Made by a program: the position numbers and the translations under genes. The notes below the pieces were generated by a model. That model was not told the origin of the DNA. It saw only the letters and a program-made list of their open reading frames with translations, and made no database searches. DNA of 5,309 nucleotides from an uncultured Rhodopirellula sp. (GTDB lineage: Bacteria > Planctomycetota > Planctomycetia > Pirellulales > Pirellulaceae). The stretch is from positions 1-5,309 of the forward strand of contig CAJXTM010000349.1 of assembly GCA_913061385.1 (NCBI GenBank). The letters run 5' to 3'. The number at the start of each line of letters is the position of its first letter. Position 1 is the first letter of the stretch. Shown one piece after another: positions 1-4,795 of this stretch.

Positions 1-48
1 TCTACACGTAAGGAGTCGTCGGCAGCGTCAGATGTGTATAAGAGACAG
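1..48. other. Illumina Nextera i5 adapter contamination (non-genomic)
   Basis: Seen directly: TCTACAC (1-7) is the 3' end of the P5 primer. GTAAGGAG (8-15) matches the Nextera i5 index known as S505/N505. TCGTCGGCAGCGTC (16-29) is the Nextera read-1 linker, and AGATGTGTATAAGAGACAG (30-48) is the full 19-base Tn5 mosaic end. The order and spacing are exactly those of a Nextera library molecule, so the junction between adapter and insert falls between 48 and 49. This is untrimmed library sequence at a contig end. It is not a genomic Tn5 end, because the index and P5 bases lie outside the mosaic end. Nothing should be annotated here, and any protein reading through it is chimeric. Confidence 0.98.
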
Positions 49-784
49 GCACAATATCTGATACGCCCGCAACACCAGAGTACCAAATCACCTGGGCCTG
101 GAGTGCCTGAAACTGTTTGACTTCTTCATCATTGCACTGCTTCTTTTTCAACAACAACGAGACGATTGGCAACATTTCCGACAGCGCGTTGAGCAGGTTA
201 TCTACCCCATCCATTGCACCATTGGGTAACTTGAAATCAACCACGACGGATGAAATTTCAGAACCGAGTATTCTTTGCGTCTGCTCGTAGTTGTACTGTA
301 CCAAACGTTCTCTTTCATGGATTCCAGACACCAAGTGTGATGCCGTGTGAACGAGCAGGTAGTTACTGATTTTCTGGCTGGATTTAATTTTCCGAATCGC
401 ATGCAGGACGTCACTCTGCTCTGTATCCCCCACCTTCATGACAATAACCAAGGCGTGACCTTGACGCGCGCAAAGCTCAATATCTTCGGCTGCATCGTAT
501 CCAGATTCTCCCAGTCCCCTCGTGTCCAGAAACTGGAGTACAGGCTTCACCACGGGAAAGCCAAACTGCATCGAATTTTCAGTGCAAGGTCGGAATCCTT
601 TCCCGATTTCTGCGTCGGTGTTACCCGTGATCGACTGAACCAAGGTTGATTTACCAGCTCCTGTCTTACCCAGCAACCAAAGTGTGGGCAGGTGCGCATC
701 GTGATACTGAAACGCTGGACTGAGCAACTGCTCTTTCACGTCGCCAGACTGAAAGACTCGACTGAATTTTTCAAATAGGCTCAT
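49..784 (-). CDS. GTPase, YcjF/DUF697-type family, C-terminally truncated by contig end
   Basis: N-terminal half of a P-loop GTPase: about 245 genomic residues from the ATG at 784-782. Visible motifs are the Walker A/G1 loop GKTGAGKS (residues 39-46, Lys45 Ser46), a conserved segment GFRPCT (63-68) that supplies the G2 Thr68, and G3 DTRG (87-90) followed by LGESGYD. The NKxD motif is not seen; the corresponding strand reads LLVHTASH (143-150). The segment QVIWYSGVAGVSDIVP (231-246) resembles the start of the DUF697 hydrophobic domain that follows the GTPase in this family, so the membrane-associated C-terminal half is missing. Known relatives are roughly twice this length (from memory). The open frame runs on to a TAG at 4-2, but residues 247-260 are adapter and codon 246 is hybrid. 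No good Shine-Dalgarno precedes the ATG; the leader is A-rich (GAAAA). The cellular role is unknown; a membrane- or stress-linked regulatory GTPase is inferred. Confidence 0.85.
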
Positions 785-1491
785 TTTTCAACATCCACTC
801 TTCACGTCGCATCCTGTGTTATCACACTTTCTCCCACTCCATGATGACCAGCTTGCCGAGAACCTTTCGCCAAACAAAGGCGGCGCAAATTTCTTAATTG
901 GATCGCTCGTACCAGTCAAAGGCTCAAGAACCTCACTGACCGGGCGTTGGATGCTACTGTTACTAGAAATTTAAATCTCCGAAATCCGTGAAACCCATGC
1001 CACTTGTTCGCAAGAAACAAAAACACACTGATTTTCAGTGGGAATTCATCCAGTTAAACGAACGCTCTATTTGCTCTGCCCTATTTCTTTTCAACCGTCG
1101 AGTCACTGACAAATTCGTGTAATGCAGCCATACCGATGCATTCATGTTACCCCCCGCAATGGATTCAATCAGGAATGACGCCCCTTTACCAAGACAGTGC
1201 TGAAAAAGACACCAAACGACTAGAACACAGAACCGCCGTCACCCAGCAGACTCGCAGGCCCCAACGGGTAATGAGACACCAAGGCAACGGCAATTACGAA
1301 TTAATTTCGCAAACAGCGGAGGTCGGCACCGTGATTGCAAAGCTGCCCCACAACCAAGCAGATTCCCAGCGAAGCCTTGATCTGAAACCACGGCGTGACA
1401 GATTGTAAATCATCTGGCAAATGCCGATTGGTTGCAAGGATGCTGCTGTACCCCAAAGAAGGTGCTTGACTTACGCAACACAACGCTGACC

Positions 1492-1511
1492 AACCGTATT
1501 TCGATACGGTT
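1492..1511. repeat. Perfect 8-bp inverted repeat (hairpin) with TTCG/CGAA loop
   Basis: AACCGTAT (1492-1499) and ATACGGTT (1504-1511) are exact reverse complements around the 4-base loop TTCG (1500-1503; CGAA on the minus strand). It lies about 145 bases downstream of the GYF gene stop, in the direction of transcription. On neither strand is it followed by a real T-run: the plus strand continues TCGATAGG and the minus strand continues GGTCAGCG. An intrinsic terminator is therefore only weakly supported. It could be a 3'-end stabilising hairpin or a dyad operator. The loop-closing pair is T-A, so it is not the extra-stable cUUCGg tetraloop. Confidence 0.6.
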
Positions 1512-1520
1512 TCGATAGGA
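1499..1520 (+). repeat. Tandem 11-base direct repeat TTTCGATA-n3
   Basis: TTTCGATACGG (1499-1509) is followed at once by TTTCGATAGGA (1510-1520). The first eight bases are identical, and the period of 11 bases is about one helical turn. The first copy overlaps the loop and right arm of the adjacent hairpin. Direct repeats at one-turn spacing are a typical layout for binding sites of dimeric regulators, but no regulator is identifiable here. Two copies of eight bases could also arise by chance. Confidence 0.45.
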
Positions 1521-1656
1521 AATTTCTTCGGCGCCGCGTGCGATGGAATGCAAGGTGAACCGTCGCATCACTGAGTCAAATGACAAGTCCTCAGCCCAGG
1601 AGCCCCACGATGTTTAATCGCGGCAACTTATACTGAGGTGCGTAAAGAACCCGTAG

Positions 1657-1926
1657 CTAACTTGTCGCGTGCTTCACGCCACAATGGTGGCAAACATCGC
1701 TCATTTGGTCTATCGGTTCCCCACAGGCTGAGCAGGCACTCAATACATATTTTCTTTCTTCTGCTCGTACTTTCTGAAAGACGCCTTGCAGCGTCCGCCA
1801 AGGCCCGTCGGTCGAACGGGAAATCAAGTCCCGCTCCAAAAGCCTGCCATTCTTCACGCCGGACTTTACGTCCGAACTTAAAAACGGCCCGCTGATCCTC
1901 CCCGCTCGCTTTATGTAGTACTTCAT
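1657..1926 (-). CDS. Small GYF_2-domain protein with C-terminal zinc ribbon
   Basis: An 89-residue protein, read from the ATG at 1926-1924 to TAG. A GTG codon lies immediately upstream (1929-1927) and would add one residue; the ATG is preferred because MKYYIKR is the usual beginning of this domain in planctomycetes. Residues 1-50 fit GYF_2: YYIKR (3-7), the G-P-F core (13-15), a short helix, then the ISRSTDGPW stretch (35-43) with the aromatic that follows G-P. Residues 65-82 form a zinc-ribbon knuckle pair, CSAC and CHHC (Cys65, 68, 79, 82). There is no signal peptide or membrane segment, so a cytosolic protein is expected. GYF domains bind proline-rich or partner peptides, and the ribbon probably binds zinc; the biological target is unknown. 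It lies 230 bases after the kinase stop on the same strand, possibly in the same transcript. No strong Shine-Dalgarno is visible. Its sequence supports a real gene over the overlapping frames at 1628-1957 minus and 1638-1895 plus. Confidence 0.82.
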   Translation of the reverse strand: MKYYIKRAGRISGPFLSSDVKSGVKNGRLLERDLISRSTDGPWRTLQGVFQKVRAEERKYVLSACSACGEPIDQMSDVCHHCGVKHATS

Positions 1927-2090
1927 CACAATAAACGCCCAAAGAATCTACAGGCAAACTGATCTCTAAGACACGAATTCCCCCGTGTTTTCCCGACTTT
2001 ACTCGTCAGCCCGTATCACAAAATCAAAGATCTGCGTCTATCCGAAAACCCAACATTGGCAATCTGAAATCAACAGTACACAAACCACGT

Positions 2091-2122
2091 TCGAGGGGAA
2101 GAAACTCACCACGAGCCCTCGA
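2091..2122 (-). terminator. Weak terminator-like inverted repeat after the kinase gene
   Basis: TCGAGGG (2091-2097) and CCCTCGA (2116-2122) are perfect 7-base arms separated by 18 bases. The structure lies 35 to 66 bases past the kinase stop in the direction of transcription. It could mark the transcript end or a processing site between the kinase and the GYF gene. Against an intrinsic terminator: the loop is long, and the downstream minus-strand sequence (ACGTGGTTTGTG) has no uninterrupted U-run. Confidence 0.25.
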
Positions 2123-2156
2123 GCTTAAGATCGTGACGGCGTAACACGGCACCTGC

Positions 2157-2717
2157 TTATCTCGGTCCAGCAGGCACTAGCTTTCCACTGGAATCGTTCT
2201 GCTCGGTCTTGCCCTCAATCGATCGCAACAAAAACTGCAACTGGTGTGGTTCCCTCCTGGCATCAGACCGCAAGAACTGTGAAAAACACACTTTCTTCTT
2301 GCCACGCACAGAAGCGAACAGGCTCGCTCTCAAATAAACCACCTGCGAGCCTTTTAGCAGTGGTAAAACTGACGCCCGATGATCAACCAACGGAACCCCA
2401 GACTCACTGTGGAAAACGACATGCCAGGCTTTTCCATCGCGGGAAACCTCAAGCGTTCCCTGAGCCAAGGGATCAAAGACGGGAAAATAGTGTTCGTTAT
2501 AGACCCAAATGAATGTTCCAAAATCAACAATCGACTCGATGGGTGCCGGAAAATCGAGACGGTACTCTATTTCAGCCCATTGGTTGACCTTATCTGGAGT
2601 CCAATAATGAGTCGTATCTTCCTCGCGATAGATCACCGCATTTTCAGTTCGAATCGGTGCGGGCACAGGCTCGCCTCGTAAATCCATCTCAACGGAATAG
2701 AGTTCTGTTTCAAACTG
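2157..2717 (-). other. C-terminal beta-rich domain of the kinase, possible galactose-binding-like fold
   Basis: Residues 655-840 follow a glycine/asparagine linker. The pattern is alternating hydrophobic strands: WAEIEYRLDF, IWVYNEHYFPVF, TLEVSRDGKAWHVVF and QVVYLRASLFAS. The 'VSRDGKxW' strand and late 'VYLRA' strand are typical of discoidin/carbohydrate-binding-module-like jelly rolls. No specific family is claimed. The last 30 or so residues are polar and probably disordered. If the domain is extracytoplasmic it could bind a glycan or another envelope ligand. Confidence 0.5.
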
Positions 2718-4679
2718 ATTTCCGGAACCATTCCCACCGCCATCCTCAGGCAGCAAATTGCAAACCACCCTTAGCCCGTTCGATGAATAAGTTCTATTCG
2801 GTTGATCAGGAACCACGCAAGCGCCGGAACGACATTCAACCGCAGTCACTGACCACCCCCCGCCACACCATCCCCAACGGTCACCAGGCCACGGACTACC
2901 TTCCAACAATGATTCCAACTCATTGCCTAAGATACAGAACTCATTTACGTTGCCGTGCATATCGTACAGTCCCCATGCGTTGGCACGCTTTGATCCAACC
3001 GCATGCGGTGACCCGGCGTTACCGTTGTACCATGCATGAAGATCAATTTGCCACTCGTCCTCGCCAAAACTAAATGTCGTTGTTGTTCCAGCCCGACATG
3101 CATATTCCCACTCGGAAGTGGTTGGAATCCGATAAACACGACCGGCACTTTTTTCCTCAGGGAGTTCGGACAGTTTTTGGCAGAAATCGTTCGCCTCAGC
3201 AAAAGTGATACTCTCAACTGGCATCCTATCACCTTTGAAGTGACTTGGATTTTTCCCCATCACCTCGCGATACTGCTCCTGCGTTACCTCGTACATCCCA
3301 ATATAAAATGGACGTTCGATCGCAACGAGTTCATTTACAAAATACTGCTCACCAGCAATGGTACATACGGCATTCATCTGAAACTCCCCCTCCGTCACGA
3401 CATTCAGTTGCATTCCAATACTGTTGGTCACATCCCCGAGCGTACTTAACACAAACTGGCGAGACCCGGGACTGAACACCCGCGTCAGGAAAAAACAACC
3501 GACTGCGATCAAGAGCAAGACAGCAGAGTATCGCCGGAAAAATGCGATCGTCCTTCCCATGACACTTTTAGGCATCACGTTCAAAGCATGCTTCCGCGAC
3601 GATGGCTCGCCGGAACGGGCTTGCAGCGTTTGCTTTACATCCAGCAAAGATCGCAATACTTGCCCCGCGTTGCCGGGACGATTATCCGGGTCAACCGCAA
3701 CCATTCTCTGAGCAAGGCTTTGCAAGTCCCGCTGTACGCTTGATGCATGCTGCCAGGAGGTGGAAGCGACGGATTTCGAGAGAAGAACCTGAAACACTTT
3801 CCCCGCAGCAAAAATATCACTGCGTTCATCAACGGTACCACCACGATGTTGTTCAGGAGGCATGTATCCAACTGTTCCATACTGAACGCCACCACCACTT
3901 GCTGCGATATCCTGCCTGATAGCCAATCCATAATCAATTAACTTCGTGGCTCCATTGGCGAGCAGCATGATATTCGCGGGTTTGATGTCGAGATGCAGAT
4001 AGCCATTCTCATGCAGATGAGAAATCGCTTTCCCGACTCCGATCATCACATCAAGTAACTCGTGAACCGTAAGGTAACGTCCATCGCGGACAATCGCATG
4101 CAGAGAATCACCAGTCAGTAATTCCATCACGAGAAACAAATAGCCCTCGTACTCAAGGGCATCATAAGCCCGCACCATATTGGGGTGTTCAAGCTGCCCC
4201 ACCGTCTCAATTTCCCGAAGGAAATTTTCGTAGAACAGAGGACTGTCTTGCTGGTTTCGACGAATAACCTTAACGGCGACTTCGCGTTTGAGCCGTGAGT
4301 GCGTCGCCTTGTAAACTTCCCCCATCCCGCCTGGCGCAATCAACCCATGCAGCTCATACTGACCAACCCGGCATGGTGTCGAGAACAATGCTGTCTGCCT
4401 AGCTAATTCATAAGATTGTGGCGTGAGCCATGACTCGGAATCCACTGCGCTCAGAAGCACCTCCGCCTCTAGCTTCAGACCAGCCGTATTTACATCATCC
4501 AGCGTCAATCGAGAGAGTCGTTTTTCCAGCAAATCGTTCTGCTGAATGATTTCAACCAGCAAATCACTGCATTTATCACACCGCTCAAGGTGGGTGCGAA
4601 CTTGCCCAAAACGGGCATGCAGCACGCCTGTAGCCATGCGTGTCAACTCAGTTTGACTGGGGCACTCTCGATTTTCCAT
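2157..4679 (-). CDS. Transmembrane Ser/Thr protein kinase with zinc finger, SUMF1/FGE-like domain and C-terminal beta-sandwich
   Basis: An 840-residue receptor-like kinase. Residues 6-37 form an anti-sigma-like zinc finger (Cys6, then His30-x3-Cys34-x2-Cys37). Using the first ATG keeps Cys6; Met15 would lose it. Residues 106-347 are a Hanks-type kinase: glycine-rich loop IAPGGMGEV (114-122, first Gly replaced by Ala115), AVK Lys137, alpha-C Glu156, catalytic loop HLDIKPAN (229-236), DYG (249-251), PPE (274-276), Asp288 and Arg334. The catalytic Lys and both Asp are present, so activity is plausible, but HRD reads HLD (non-RD). A hydrophobic segment at 384-401 follows FFRR and should place the N-terminus in the cytoplasm and the rest outside. 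Residues 415-642 are an FGE/SUMF1-like domain (NSIGMQL, YEVTQEQY, EWEYACRAGTTT, WGLYDMHGNV, GGGW, GLRVV). A GGGNGSGN linker then leads to a beta-rich domain (655-805) with a VSRDGKAW strand. The zinc finger and upstream sigma gene suggest envelope sensing linked to sigma control. The leader has only a weak GAG, about four bases before the ATG. Confidence 0.93.
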   Translation of the reverse strand: MENRECPSQTELTRMATGVLHARFGQVRTHLERCDKCSDLLVEIIQQNDLLEKRLSRLTLDDVNTAGLKLEAEVLLSAVDSESWLTPQSYELARQTALFSTPCRVGQYELHGLIAPGGMGEVYKATHSRLKREVAVKVIRRNQQDSPLFYENFLREIETVGQLEHPNMVRAYDALEYEGYLFLVMELLTGDSLHAIVRDGRYLTVHELLDVMIGVGKAISHLHENGYLHLDIKPANIMLLANGATKLIDYGLAIRQDIAASGGGVQYGTVGYMPPEQHRGGTVDERSDIFAAGKVFQVLLSKSVASTSWQHASSVQRDLQSLAQRMVAVDPDNRPGNAGQVLRSLLDVKQTLQARSGEPSSRKHALNVMPKSVMGRTIAFFRRYSAVLLLIAVGCFFLTRVFSPGSRQFVLSTLGDVTNSIGMQLNVVTEGEFQMNAVCTIAGEQYFVNELVAIERPFYIGMYEVTQEQYREVMGKNPSHFKGDRMPVESITFAEANDFCQKLSELPEEKSAGRVYRIPTTSEWEYACRAGTTTTFSFGEDEWQIDLHAWYNGNAGSPHAVGSKRANAWGLYDMHGNVNEFCILGNELESLLEGSPWPGDRWGWCGGGWSVTAVECRSGACVVPDQPNRTYSSNGLRVVCNLLPEDGGGNGSGNQFETELYSVEMDLRGEPVPAPIRTENAVIYREEDTTHYWTPDKVNQWAEIEYRLDFPAPIESIVDFGTFIWVYNEHYFPVFDPLAQGTLEVSRDGKAWHVVFHSESGVPLVDHRASVLPLLKGSQVVYLRASLFASVRGKKKVCFSQFLRSDARREPHQLQFLLRSIEGKTEQNDSSGKLVPAGPR
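2754..3437 (-). other. FGE-sulfatase/SUMF1-like domain of the kinase, catalytic cysteine pair incomplete
   Basis: Residues 415-642 carry the family landmarks: NSIGMQL (419-425), FYIGMYEVTQEQYREVMG, RIPTTSEWEYACRAG (517-531), NAWGLYDMHGNVNEFC (567-582, where relatives usually have GNVWEWC), GGGW (606-609), ECRSGA (615-620) and GLRVV (635-639). In true formylglycine-generating enzymes the GGS block is followed by a Cys-x4-Cys pair. By eye alignment the first Cys is Val611 here and only the second position is Cys616. Formylglycine synthesis is therefore unlikely; a ligand-binding or structural role in the C-type-lectin-like fold is inferred. Confidence 0.8.
3477..3530 (-). other. Single transmembrane helix of the kinase
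   Basis: Residues 384-401, running from YSAVLLLIAV to FFLTRV, form the only long uncharged hydrophobic stretch in the protein. It is preceded by Phe-Phe-Arg-Arg and several other basic residues, which by the positive-inside rule keeps the kinase in the cytoplasm. The FGE-like and C-terminal domains would then be extracytoplasmic. There is no N-terminal signal peptide, so this helix acts as the signal anchor. Confidence 0.85.
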
Positions 4680-4709
4680 CGTCTCAAATGGTCAAAAAAA
4701 ATGTTCTTT

Positions 4710-4746
4710 AAAAACCTCGTTCTTCACATCCCATCTATCGACGAGG
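4710..4746 (-). terminator. Weak hairpin plus U5 between sigma factor and kinase (possible attenuator)
   Basis: On the minus strand CCTCGT (from 4746-4741) can pair with ACGAGG (4720-4715) across a 20-base loop, followed at once by TTTTT (4714-4710). This resembles a poor intrinsic terminator in the 116-base gap between the sigma-factor stop and the kinase start. It could partly uncouple kinase from sigma expression. The stem is short and the loop large, so chance is a serious alternative. Flanking homopolymer tracts are a T9 at 4776-4784 (A9 on the coding strand) and an A8 at 4694-4701 (T8 on the coding strand). Confidence 0.3.
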
Positions 4747-4795
4747 CGTAACACATTGGGGACGGCGGCTCAGGATTTTTTTTTGCAGACCATTC

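Larger units (their letters stand above)
785..1656. other. About 870-base region without a convincing gene
   Basis: Between the GYF-protein stop and the GTPase start I find only short open frames on both strands (for example 1136-1408 plus and 1301-1483 minus). They show no recognisable motif, no supporting ribosome-binding site and no family-like composition. A start-less minus frame at about 970-788 reads up to just before the GTPase ATG, but it has no start and is serine-rich without family resemblance. The one clear structure is the hairpin and tandem repeat at 1492-1520. The segment nearest 784 must hold the GTPase leader and, unless it is read through from upstream, its promoter. I could not identify a convincing -35/-10 pair. 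A non-coding RNA or a decayed gene remains possible, but I cannot show one. Confidence 0.6.

Noticed and set aside
30..48. Tn5 mosaic end as a sign of a natural transposon
   Set aside because: It is preceded by the Nextera linker, an index and P5 sequence, so it comes from library preparation.
816..827. GTGT-TATC-ACAC dyad about 32-43 bases upstream of the GTPase start
   Set aside because: Arms of only four bases are expected often by chance, and no promoter could be placed around it.
788..970. Start-less minus frame reading up to just before the GTPase ATG
   Set aside because: No ATG/GTG start with a ribosome-binding site, serine-rich, and no family resemblance. It could be a gene relic but cannot be supported.
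1136..1408. Plus-strand 90-residue open frame in the gene-poor region
   Set aside because: No recognisable domain, no clear ribosome-binding site, composition rich in Gln/Arg/His as in random frames, and opposite to all real genes here.
1301..1483. Minus-strand 60-residue open frame in the gene-poor region
   Set aside because: Same strand as the real genes, but short, without motif or supporting start signal, and it overlaps the plus-strand frame. Nothing favours either.
1628..1957. Minus-strand 109-residue frame overlapping the GYF gene, and the plus-strand frame at 1638-1895
   Set aside because: The GYF_2 and zinc-ribbon motifs are in the other frame; these are shadows.
2246..3941. Several plus-strand frames of 64-138 residues opposite the kinase gene
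   Set aside because: They are antisense shadows of a frame with strong domain evidence and show no motifs of their own.
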